A DNA stretch of 5,634 nt from JBNJEM01 sp051745935 (GCA_051745935.1 JBNJEM010000532.1:1-5634), one strand, 5' to 3'; positions 1-5,168 are shown, counted from the stretch's first letter. Program-made: numbers and translations. Notes: generated by a model not told the origin, from the letters alone.

Positions 1-141
1 AACGTGAAGTCTGCAAACATCCGCAAGATGACCATTTTCCACTGTGATAGACGGGCCTGGAGACCCGTCCTACGCATTCCTTTTTGCAACGTTGGGGTCA
101 AGTAAAGCACGAGGATCGGTGAAACGGTGTCCCCGGACCGG
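1..141. other. Non-coding left edge, downstream of the small lipoprotein gene
   Basis: This stretch follows the stop codon of the small lipoprotein gene when read on the minus strand. I see no convincing gene in it; the open frames crossing it on the plus strand are antisense to the lipoprotein gene and have no recognisable product. The one clear structure is the inverted repeat at 50-69, listed separately. The first 50 bases are less GC-rich than the rest, and a neighbouring gene could begin or end just outside the window, but nothing in view shows this. Confidence 0.5.
50..69. repeat. Inverted repeat GACGGG/CCCGTC, possible terminator or REP-like palindrome
   Basis: GACGGG (50-55) and CCCGTC (64-69) are perfect inverted repeats around an 8-base loop. 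The element lies about 73 bp past the stop of the small lipoprotein gene, so it could act as its 3' end, but no T-run follows it on the minus strand. On the plus strand a short CCTTTTTG tract follows about 10 bases later. Related sequences occur at 3502-3521 (17 of 20 bases identical) and 3531-3556 (sharing GACGGGCCTGG), which fits a dispersed palindrome better than a dedicated terminator. Confidence 0.45.
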
Positions 142-474
142 CTACCCGCCCGACCCTCCCTCCAGTTTCTCGATCATCTCTCCCGCTTTTTGCTTCAGCC
201 GCGAACTGCTCATTCGGGGCGACATCAACGACTCGGCGTCCCTCATCAACTCGTCGGCCAAGGCGGGATCGGTTTCCTTGAGCTTCTCTAGCTCTTGCAT
301 CGCGCCTCCGACCTCGCTTCCCCCTCGGCCGGTTTCAGCAATCCCCTCCAACATCAACTTGATCTTCTCCTTGGCGGCCACCTCGGGCGACTTGGTCTTC
401 TTGGATTCCGGACCGCCCCCGCAACCAATCAATGCGACAAAACCTGCCACGGCAAACATTCTCAACCAAAACAT
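142..474 (-). CDS. Small lipoprotein, partner of the DUF1559 gene
   Basis: This 110-residue predicted lipoprotein has a short hydrophobic signal peptide (residues 1-17) ending in a lipobox, L-I-G-C, with Cys18 as the probable lipidated residue, followed by a Gly-rich linker (GGG). The rest is Lys/Glu-rich and probably mostly alpha-helical (about 31-48 and 55-105), with a Gly-rich break near 49-57 and a Gly/Ser tail. The start chosen is ATG at 474, because an AGGAG ribosome site at 486-490 precedes it by 11 bases and the signal peptide then begins properly. An upstream in-frame GTG at 507 overlaps the DUF1559 stop (TAGTG) and would add 11 residues before the signal peptide; it is less likely. 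It begins 32 bases after the DUF1559 stop, so co-transcription is likely. DUF1559 genes followed by a small lipoprotein gene are, to my knowledge, common in planctomycetes. Function unknown; placement in the envelope is inferred from the lipobox. Confidence 0.8.
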   Translation of the reverse strand: MFWLRMFAVAGFVALIGCGGGPESKKTKSPEVAAKEKIKLMLEGIAETGRGGSEVGGAMQELEKLKETDPALADELMRDAESLMSPRMSSSRLKQKAGEMIEKLEGGSGG

Positions 475-485
475 GGACACGTACG

Positions 486-490
486 CTCCT
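486..490 (-). promoter_or_regulatory. Ribosome binding site AGGAG deciding the small lipoprotein start
   Basis: The minus strand reads AGGAG followed by 11 bases and then ATG at 474. This favours the ATG over the upstream GTG at 507, which overlaps the DUF1559 stop codon. The site lies inside the 32-base intergenic gap, so the second gene can be initiated on its own as well as by coupling. Confidence 0.6.
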
Positions 491-506
491 TCCAGGCCAC
501 GAACCA

Positions 507-1544
507 CTACGGGATCCGCGAGCTTTCGCCGCCCGCCTTCGTGCCCAGATACTGGTAGGCATTGTAATCGATCGTCTCGGTGAGAAAGTGAACCGATCCG
601 TCAACGAATCCGTGCATCGTACCGGCCGCATGGTTACTCCGTGACGGGTAAATACCGTCCCGGTCGGCTGAGTATCCCGGCACTCGCTCCGTGGCAATAC
701 AGCTCGGATACGTCCAGTTCGGGGGCGCAACCGTATTGAACACCGTCTGAGTGTAGTTGGCGCCCATCCAGCTCCATCCGTTATTGCTCAAGTGATCGCC
801 GGTGTTCCGTGCACATTTTTTCCCCCACGCCGTAATCCGGTCGTAAGGCAGGTTCGGGTAGCTCCATGGACGGGGTTCTCCATAGGGCGAATTACGCACG
901 GGCTCGCCGGGAAGGTACTGCTCGCTCATACCATCACCGGTGGTCACTTCCGCCGCAAAGATCGTGTTCGTGGTACCGTCAAGGATCGCGGCGAACCGGG
1001 TTTCCACGTACGGTGAAAACGTTCCCGGCGCGGCGTTGCTGCCCCCCCACTCGAGCGTCGGCCCGGCACTCACCGCATAGTTACTGCCAGGCCCCCCGGA
1101 CCAGATGTCGGGTGAGTGAGGGGCGGTGGGAGAGGCCGGGCAGACATAGCCTGGAACTCTCTTCTTCCAGTACACATCGCTATTCTCTGGCGGCTGCTGG
1201 CGATACCATCCGTCCCAAATCGTGAAGTCGATCGACTCATACAGTGCCGCCTGCTCGATAAAGGGCAACAACATGGTATGTACACTGTACCCCTGCCAGA
1301 TGCGCCATCGATCCTGAGGCTCGGGCTGGAAGGAAATATACCCGTAGCGGGGAAAAACCTTGTGCACATCGTGGTAATTATGCGCGGCCAACACGAATTG
1401 CTTCATATTGTTACTGCAGGACATACGTCGCGCGGCGGCTCGAGCGGCCTGCACGGCGGGCAATAACAAAGCAACCAAAATACCAATGATCGCAATGACC
1501 ACGAGTAACTCGACTAGAGTGAACGCCCGAACACGTTGTTTCAT
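507..1544 (-). CDS. DUF1559 domain prepilin-like protein
   Basis: This 345-residue protein has a type IV prepilin/pseudopilin-like N-terminus: a short basic leader MKQRVRA, then F-T-L-V-E (residues 8-12, with the conserved Glu at mature position 5) and a hydrophobic helix to about residue 30 ending L-L-P-A-V-Q-A-A-R. Typical DUF1559 signatures follow: S-C-S-N-N-M-K-Q (42-49), H-N-Y-H-D (55-59), V-C-P-A-S-P (134-139), D-G-T-T-N-T-I (189-195), and a C-terminal H-A-A-G...D-G-S-V-H-F (His305 to Phe320). The length is normal for the family. The residue before the predicted prepilin peptidase site is Ala rather than the usual Gly. Start: ATG at 1544 gives the family-typical leader with a weak GGTGG ribosome site 5 bases upstream; a GTG at 1553 would add three residues. 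The family is abundant in planctomycetes, but its role (surface fibre or secreted pseudopilin) is not established. It is probably the first gene of an operon with the small lipoprotein. Confidence 0.93.
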   Translation of the reverse strand: MKQRVRAFTLVELLVVIAIIGILVALLLPAVQAARAAARRMSCSNNMKQFVLAAHNYHDVHKVFPRYGYISFQPEPQDRWRIWQGYSVHTMLLPFIEQAALYESIDFTIWDGWYRQQPPENSDVYWKKRVPGYVCPASPTAPHSPDIWSGGPGSNYAVSAGPTLEWGGSNAAPGTFSPYVETRFAAILDGTTNTIFAAEVTTGDGMSEQYLPGEPVRNSPYGEPRPWSYPNLPYDRITAWGKKCARNTGDHLSNNGWSWMGANYTQTVFNTVAPPNWTYPSCIATERVPGYSADRDGIYPSRSNHAAGTMHGFVDGSVHFLTETIDYNAYQYLGTKAGGESSRIP

Positions 1545-1564
1545 TGCAGCCACCGAAAAACCAT

Positions 1565-1574
1565 CTCACGTGAG
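1565..1574. promoter_or_regulatory. Perfect palindrome CTCACGTGAG upstream of the DUF1559 gene
   Basis: This is a perfect 10-bp palindrome ending 20 bp before the chosen ATG of the DUF1559 gene and next to repeat copy 1. Its position would suit an operator or a leader RNA hairpin, but there is only one copy and no regulator nearby. A short palindrome (ACTCGAGT, 4350-4357) also flanks repeat copy 3 on the same side, so it may belong to the repeat edge instead. Confidence 0.25.
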
Positions 1575-1578
1575 TACA

Positions 1579-1653
1579 ACAGCCCCTAACAGAACCTGGC
1601 TCCCGCTCCCAAAACTTTAGGTGAAAAGAAACCTCACTGCCTTTATTATGGCT
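1579..1653 (+). repeat. Dispersed ~75-bp repeat, copy 1
   Basis: It begins ACAGCCCCTAAC and ends ATTATGGCT. Aligned without gaps to copy 3 (4362-4436, also 75 bases), I count about 47 of 75 identical positions, with near-identity at both ends and a diverged middle. It lies directly upstream of the DUF1559 gene, so it would be in that gene's promoter or leader. It carries no open frame shared with the other copies. Confidence 0.7.
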
Positions 1654-1731
1654 GATTTGCCCAGCTTCCATTGTTGGCAGGAATTTCGGGTGCCGCAAGG
1701 ACATTTTGGCGATCAGCATTTACCCCGTCTT

Positions 1732-1805
1732 ACACCCCGTAACAAAACTTGGTTCATGCGCCAAAAGTCCCTGGAAAGGAAACCTGAGTGGTTTTATATT
1801 TCAGG
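1732..1805 (+). repeat. Dispersed ~75-bp repeat, copy 2
   Basis: It begins ACACCCCGTAACAAAACTTG, which matches copy 3 at 18 of the first 20 bases. It also shares TCCCTGGA and a TGGTTT block in the same order further along, with small gaps. Same orientation as copies 1 and 3. It lies 78 bp from copy 1, within the gap between the large lipoprotein and DUF1559 genes. Its 3' end is less well defined because it lacks the ATGGCT end of the other two. Confidence 0.7.
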
Positions 1806-1993
1806 CGGTTGGATTATTCCGGGTGGAACGCTGCCCGACGCAAGCCGTCCTCCCGTTGGTCGGACTCGCGGCGGAGAAAGTCATCCGCGACCGGTATATC
1901 ATGGCTTCCTAGCGCTGTCGGTCCCAACGTACGGCGGTGGTCTCGAGATCGGGGCACGGAACAAAAGATGCCAGCGAGGGTGCCGGCTAGTTG

Positions 1994-2045
1994 TCGGGGG
2001 GGGGAACAGTAAGAGTTAATCCGACCCCCCCGATCTCGGGGGGGG
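1994..2045 (-). terminator. G/C-run hairpins after the large lipoprotein gene, candidate terminator
   Basis: A run of seven C with GA after it (2025-2033) can pair with TCGGGGGGG at 2036-2044 to give a tight, very stable hairpin starting about 20 bases past the lipoprotein stop codon. The same C-run can instead pair with TCGGGGGGG at 1994-2002 across a 22-base loop. The position suits a transcription terminator on the minus strand. However, the first hairpin is followed by TCGGATTAACTCTTACTG rather than a T-run, so intrinsic termination is uncertain. Confidence 0.45.
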
Positions 2046-2063
2046 AGTGACATGGAACCCATC

Positions 2064-3158
2064 TCACCGATACGGGCGCCATTCGGGCAAGTGAGCCTCT
2101 CGAGTCGACGGCGGCGCGGCCCCCAGTCGGTTGCTGGATTCCCCGTGGTTCCGCCGCTCTCGATCGCCGCGTGGAGTCGCGTCGCCATCGCGGCCTGGGC
2201 CTTCGGCGACATTGACTTGGGGGCGGGTGGCAGGATCGGGGGGGGGCTCGGTGCGTGGCGTCCACCGGGCAGCCAGTTGCCCGCGACCAGACACCGTGAC
2301 GTCCCGGTTGGCCTCGATGATTTTTCCGTCGGGTCGCCAATAGCGGACGGCCAGTTTGAGACGATTCCGGGTGGGAGGCGAACTCCGCCATGGCATCTTC
2401 AACGTGATGCCTTGCCCGGCCCGGCCTTTGCTCCAAGCCATCTCGGTTTCCGCCTCGCTGAATTCCCACTGCCCCACGCGACGGCCCGACTCCGGGACAA
2501 CCGCCGTGACAGCGACTCGGCCGGCCAAGGGCACGACTTGATTCCGCCGGTTTTGGGGTTCAAGAACAAGCGTCATGCCCTCGTCGCTCGGTTGTTCCTC
2601 TCCCGCTTGCTCGTCGCCCTTCGGACCGCTTACTTGTATGGGCGCCACGCGGAGGTGGGTCACCGTTTGATCCTCCGGCATTTGATTCAACCGTCTTCCC
2701 TCCCGCGAAGAGGCACTGGAATCGTCCAGTTCCAGTTTGGGGGGCACTGGATCCTCGATTTCAGCCTCTCTCTCGGCGGCGCCATTTTCCTGGCGGCCGG
2801 TGCCTCCGTCGCCTCTTCGCGAGTTCTCGCCGTTGGGTCCTCCTTCGTCGACGGAGGGTGGTTTCAAATCCGGAATGGCGGGAAACAGGTCACGAGGTTC
2901 CCGGTCGGCGGCACCGTCATCCGAACCGGTTGAACCAGCCGCCCCGGGGCCACCCGAGTTCAGTTCCTCTAATTCCTCGCGCAGCCGCTCCACCTCCGCG
3001 ACCTTGGTTTCGTAATCGTACTGCAGGTCATACAAGGTATCTTCGAGCAGCCGTTTCTCGGCATTCATGTTCTCAATGTATACCTGCATATACGGGTCCT
3101 TGCGGCACCCGGTCAGCAGCAGCATGAGCATGGCCGGTAGTAGGAGCCGGACATTCAT
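2064..3158 (-). CDS. Planctomycete-type lipoprotein with coiled coil and C-terminal beta-rich domain
   Basis: This 364-residue protein has a signal peptide (1-17) ending in lipobox L-T-G-C with Cys18. It is followed by a charged heptad-like helix (about 29-67, including L-L-E-D-T-L-Y-D-L and E-V-E-R-L-R-E-E-L-E-E-L), probably a short coiled coil. An acidic, Gly/Ser/Pro-rich linker spans about 68-165. A probable beta-rich domain follows (about 166-290), with L-V-L-E-P-Q-N, a Q-W-E-F-S segment and V-R-Y-W-R-P-D-G-K. The Pro/Arg-rich tail repeats a W-x-P-x-R motif, at W299 and at the very C-terminus (E-W-R-P-Y-R). I recognise this layout from uncharacterised planctomycete lipoproteins, but know no function. 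ATG at 3158 has a GAGAGG site 5 bases upstream. It stands alone: 431 bp separate it from clpP and 519 bp from the DUF1559 gene. Envelope anchoring is inferred; a scaffold or cell-surface role is possible but unproven. Confidence 0.85.
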   Translation of the reverse strand: MNVRLLLPAMLMLLLTGCRKDPYMQVYIENMNAEKRLLEDTLYDLQYDYETKVAEVERLREELEELNSGGPGAAGSTGSDDGAADREPRDLFPAIPDLKPPSVDEGGPNGENSRRGDGGTGRQENGAAEREAEIEDPVPPKLELDDSSASSREGRRLNQMPEDQTVTHLRVAPIQVSGPKGDEQAGEEQPSDEGMTLVLEPQNRRNQVVPLAGRVAVTAVVPESGRRVGQWEFSEAETEMAWSKGRAGQGITLKMPWRSSPPTRNRLKLAVRYWRPDGKIIEANRDVTVSGRGQLAARWTPRTEPPPDPATRPQVNVAEGPGRDGDATPRGDRERRNHGESSNRLGAAPPSTREAHLPEWRPYR

Positions 3159-3531
3159 CGCACCCTCTCGCCTCTACCGTGGCGGATTGGCGTTCCCAAG
3201 TCGCGTGCACGCGGTTGGCACATCGCGTCCCAGGAGCTGGACTGTTTGAAACATCAGCAAAGAACTGCCCGGCGACTTTACCATTTCCAGCCCATGCCGG
3301 CCCCCACGTGCAGTCCCTTGCAGCTATACGGCGGCGGTCTATCTGTCCCTATGTCGGACGATCACGAATACGTCGGACGATGACAAGCGGCCCGACTAGG
3401 ATTCAGCATTCACGCGATGAACCCTCAAGCCCCCCGACGAGCAACATCCGATCGCGGATTGTGGTACGGTGGCCCTCCGAGGCCATCGCAAGTGACTCCT
3501 CGACGGGCCCGGAGTCCCATCCCGCGCGGTG

Positions 3532-3556
3532 ACGGGCCTGGCGGGCCGTGGCCCGT
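3532..3556 (-). terminator. Second hairpin after clpP (3590-4189)
   Basis: ACGGGCC (3532-3538) and GGCCCGT (3550-3556) form a perfect 7-bp stem around an 11-base loop. It lies about 35 bp beyond the clpP stop on the minus strand. No T-run follows. The GACGGGCCTGG at its edge (3531-3541) is identical to 50-60, so it may be a dispersed palindrome rather than a dedicated terminator. Confidence 0.35.
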
Positions 3557-3563
3557 GGAAATG

Positions 3564-3578
3564 GGACCGTCGCGGTCC
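3564..3578 (-). terminator. Hairpin just after clpP (3590-4189), candidate terminator
   Basis: GGACCG (3564-3569) and CGGTCC (3573-3578) form a perfect 6-bp stem with a 3-base loop, starting about 11 bases past the clpP stop on the minus strand. Only CATTTCC follows, so a classic U-tract is missing. It could mark the transcript end or protect the 3' end. Confidence 0.35.
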
Positions 3579-3589
3579 AGTCATTCCTC

Positions 3590-4189
3590 CTACTCGTCAC
3601 TGGGCAATTCCATTTGCTCGACCACATGATCGAGCAGATGATAGTCTCTAGCTTCTTCGGCCGTCATGAAGCAATCCCGGTCCGTATCCTTTTCGATCTT
3701 ATCGAGCGGATGGCCGGTATGTCGAATCAAGATCTCGTTCATCCGCTGCTTGACGCGCCGAAGTTCCTTGGCATGGATCATGATCTCTTCCGCGCTTCCC
3801 TCCATCCCGGCCAATGGTTGATGAATCATGATGCGAGCATTAGGCAGAGCACATCGTTTATCTGGAGCGCCGGCGGTCAACAGCACGGCGCCCATGGACG
3901 CCGCCTGCCCCACGCAATAGGTCGCCACGTCGCAGGTCACGAACTGCATCGTGTCATAGACGGCCAAGCCGGAACTGATGCTACCGCCGGGCGAGTTAAT
4001 ATAAAAGTGGATGTCCGACTTCGCGTCTTCCGACTGCAGGTAAAGCATCTGCGCGATGATGGAATTGGCGACTTCGTCGGTAATCGCCGACCCCAGAAAA
4101 ACGATACGATCCTTCAGCAACCGGCTGTAAATATCGTACACGCGCTCTTCGCGACCGCTTTTTTCTACAACGTATGGAATCAGTGGCAT
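3590..4189 (-). CDS. clpP: ATP-dependent Clp protease proteolytic subunit, canonical type
   Basis: This 199-residue serine peptidase (family S14) would form the cytoplasmic ClpP barrel that degrades substrates unfolded by a ClpX/ClpA/ClpC ATPase. The N-terminus M-P-L-I-P-Y-V-V-E and R-V-Y-D-I-Y-S-R-L-L are typical of classical ClpP. The triad is intact: Ser98 in G-Q-A-A-S-M-G-A, His123 in M-I-H-Q-P, Asp172 in T-D-R-D; the spacings of 25 and 49 residues equal those of E. coli ClpP. N-S-P-G-G (65-69) supplies the oxyanion-hole region. ATG at 4189 is chosen because it gives the family-typical start and has GGAG 12 bases upstream; the in-frame TTG at 4198 lies only 3 bases after that GGAG. There is no long propeptide. 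One oddity: the usually conserved Gly in the Y-G-L-I/V-D motif near the C-terminus is His184 (Y-H-L-L-D). It is downstream of the second clpP, separated by 294 bp. Confidence 0.96.
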   Translation of the reverse strand: MPLIPYVVEKSGREERVYDIYSRLLKDRIVFLGSAITDEVANSIIAQMLYLQSEDAKSDIHFYINSPGGSISSGLAVYDTMQFVTCDVATYCVGQAASMGAVLLTAGAPDKRCALPNARIMIHQPLAGMEGSAEEIMIHAKELRRVKQRMNEILIRHTGHPLDKIEKDTDRDCFMTAEEARDYHLLDHVVEQMELPSDE

Positions 4190-4201
4190 CGCTTGCAATT
4201 A

Positions 4202-4205
4202 CTCC
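4202..4205 (-). promoter_or_regulatory. Ribosome binding site GGAG for clpP (3590-4189)
   Basis: The minus strand reads GGAG, then 12 bases, then ATG at 4189. The spacing is a little long, but the alternative TTG at 4198 is only 3 bases away, too close for initiation. This supports the start that gives the classical MPLIP N-terminus. Confidence 0.5.
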
Positions 4206-4361
4206 GTACTGTTCGTGCCGCAAGAACGACTCGTTTGCCGAGAGCTACCGTTCGTGCCATGTCACGGCTCAATGTTCGGGCCGGGCACCACCGCCTCCGC
4301 CATGGCCGTCCCACGGCACAGGCGGCGAAACACCGGCCAACCCCGAGCCACTCGAGTTTTC

Positions 4362-4436
4362 ACAGCCCGTAACAAGACTTGGTCCTCGCTCCACCTTCCC
4401 TGGACGAGAGGAACCCCGAATGGTTTCGTCATGGCT
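4362..4436 (+). repeat. Dispersed ~75-bp repeat, copy 3
   Basis: It begins ACAGCCCGTAACAAGACTTG and ends GTCATGGCT. It matches copy 2 at 18 of the first 20 bases, and copy 1 at about 47 of 75 without gaps. It lies between the two clpP genes, on the same strand orientation as the other copies. Of the three it seems closest to a shared consensus. Confidence 0.7.
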
Positions 4437-4483
4437 TCCTCGGGAAGCACCAGGCGGGCATACCCAGGGGTCTACCGGGCCAA

Positions 4484-5101
4484 TCATTCCTTCTCTCCAT
4501 CGGCTGGCTTTTCGAGTATCTCGTCGACCAGCCCATATTCCTTCGCTTCGGTTGCACTGAGGAAAAAGTCTCGATCCGTGTCGCCAGCGATTTTTTCGAT
4601 ACCTTGGTGGGAATGCTTGGCGATGATCTCGTTGAGCATCTGGCGATTCCGCACAATCTCACTGGCTTGAATTTCAATGTCGCTAACTTGCCCCCCAACG
4701 CCTCCATAGGGCTGGTGCAGCATGACCCGGGCATGGGGCAACGCGAACCGTTTGCCGGCAGTGCCCCCGGTCAGCAACACGGCTGCCCCACTGGCCGCCT
4801 GCCCCACGCAGTAGGTCGCAACCGGACAACTCAGAATTTGCATGGTGTCGTAAATGGCCAGCGTGGAGACCACGTCACCGCCGGGCGAGTTAAGGTAGAA
4901 GTGGATGTCCTTGCGGCGATTTTCGCTCTGCAAGTACAGCAACTTCATCACCACCTCGTTGGCGTTGCTCGTGAAAATCTCTCCCTGGAGAAACACAATG
5001 CGGTTTTCCAGCAAGAGATCCCCCAGCGTCATCTGGCGTTGCCGTTGATACGACTGGTAGGTGTACGAATCCTTGATAGGGTCAACAAACGGTCGGCTCA
5101 T
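4484..5101 (-). CDS. clpP: ATP-dependent Clp protease proteolytic subunit, second type
   Basis: This 205-residue ClpP paralogue (family S14) has an intact triad: Ser104 in G-Q-A-A-S-G-A-A-V, His129 in M-L-H-Q-P, Asp178 in T-D-R-D, with the usual 25- and 49-residue spacings. N-S-P-G-G is at 71-75. It differs from its neighbour in two ways. The usual S-M-G-A after the serine is S-G-A-A, closer to the S-A-A-A form I know from actinobacterial ClpP2. The N-terminus (M-S-R-P-F-V-D, then a Tyr/Gln/Arg-rich stretch to about residue 23) lacks the classical P-x-V-V-E...G-E-R segment that forms the axial loop. It is therefore probably active, unlike ClpR-type pseudo-subunits, and may pair with the other ClpP in a mixed barrel. 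ATG at 5101 has AAGGA 9 bases upstream. It is the promoter-proximal member of the pair; in other bacteria tig or clpX often lies nearby, but neither is in view. Confidence 0.95.
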   Translation of the reverse strand: MSRPFVDPIKDSYTYQSYQRQRQMTLGDLLLENRIVFLQGEIFTSNANEVVMKLLYLQSENRRKDIHFYLNSPGGDVVSTLAIYDTMQILSCPVATYCVGQAASGAAVLLTGGTAGKRFALPHARVMLHQPYGGVGGQVSDIEIQASEIVRNRQMLNEIIAKHSHQGIEKIAGDTDRDFFLSATEAKEYGLVDEILEKPADGEKE

Positions 5102-5110
5102 GCCAATTAG

Positions 5111-5115
5111 TCCTT
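5111..5115 (-). promoter_or_regulatory. Ribosome binding site AAGGA for clpP (4484-5101)
   Basis: The minus strand reads AAGGA, then 9 bases, then ATG at 5101. This spacing supports the chosen start and so the unusual N-terminal segment of this ClpP. Confidence 0.55.
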
Positions 5116-5168
5116 GGGCACAAAATGCTTGCCAATCGCGGCACGGATATCGATCACGCGAATCCTTT

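Larger units (their letters stand above)
1545..2063. other. 519-bp intergenic region with two dispersed repeats and a G/C hairpin
   Basis: No gene is supported here; the open frames crossing it are short or antisense to neighbours and have no family features. From right to left it holds the G/C-run hairpins just past the large lipoprotein stop (1994-2045), a perfect 6-bp inverted repeat TCGCGG/CCGCGA (1866-1871 and 1885-1890), repeat copy 2 (1732-1805), repeat copy 1 (1579-1653) and a 10-bp palindrome (1565-1574) just before the DUF1559 start. The DUF1559 promoter should lie in this stretch. AT-rich hexamers such as CATAAT occur within the repeat copies, but I found no convincing -35/-10 pair. 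Confidence 0.6.
3159..3589. other. 431-bp intergenic region with hairpins
   Basis: I see no gene here. Next to the clpP stop lie two hairpins (3564-3578 and 3532-3556) and a degenerate palindrome (3502-3521, GACGGGCCCGGAGTCCCATC). The 10-mer GTCGGACGAT occurs twice, at 3353-3362 and 3372-3381. The promoter of the large lipoprotein should lie nearer 3180-3330, but no clear sigma-70 pair is visible. A GG-N10-GC arrangement (GGGCAGTTCTTTGC on the minus strand) resembles a sigma-54 core only weakly. Confidence 0.55.
4190..4483. other. 294-bp spacer between the two clpP genes
   Basis: No gene is supported; the frames crossing it come from repeat and antisense sequence. It holds dispersed repeat copy 3 (4362-4436) and, overlapping its edge, a hairpin GCTTCC/GGAAGC (4434-4439 and 4443-4448, loop TCG) about 36 bases past the first clpP stop. 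The GGAG ribosome site for the second clpP is at 4202-4205. The spacer is long enough for a separate promoter for the second clpP, but I cannot point to one. Confidence 0.5.

Noticed and set aside
1541..1564. Seven-codon leader frame (MVFRWLQ) whose TGA overlaps the DUF1559 ATG
   Set aside because: The ATGA overlap is attractive, but the mini-frame has no properly spaced ribosome site and such short frames arise easily by chance.
1411..1719. 102-codon minus-strand frame overlapping the DUF1559 start
   Set aside because: It overlaps the clear DUF1559 N-terminus in another frame and includes repeat copy 1; the product is Cys-rich noise without signals.
1898..1912. ATCATGGCTTCCT as a possible fourth repeat copy
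   Set aside because: Only the terminal ~12 bases match copy 3; the preceding sequence does not align, so it is at best a remnant.
2052..2933. Long open frame (293 codons) on the plus strand
   Set aside because: It is antisense to the lipoprotein gene, which has a lipobox, a ribosome site and family-like features; the plus-strand product has none. Long antisense frames are common in GC-rich genes.
3255..3275. Sigma-54-like GG-N10-GC upstream of the large lipoprotein
   Set aside because: Only the minimal GG and GC core fits; the flanking bases match the consensus poorly, and this pattern is frequent in GC-rich DNA.
3353..3381. GTCGGACGAT repeated twice, 19 bp apart
   Set aside because: A short 10-mer pair with no conserved flanks and no position relative to a start; chance is likely.
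3179..3532. 117-codon plus-strand frame in the spacer between clpP and the lipoprotein gene
   Set aside because: Its composition (Arg/Ser/Pro-rich) is what random GC-rich DNA gives; no domain or start signal supports it.
3548..5110. Plus-strand open frames of 274 and 243 codons over the clpP genes
   Set aside because: They are mirror frames of two unmistakable ClpP proteins and run into repeat sequence; their products match no family I recognise.
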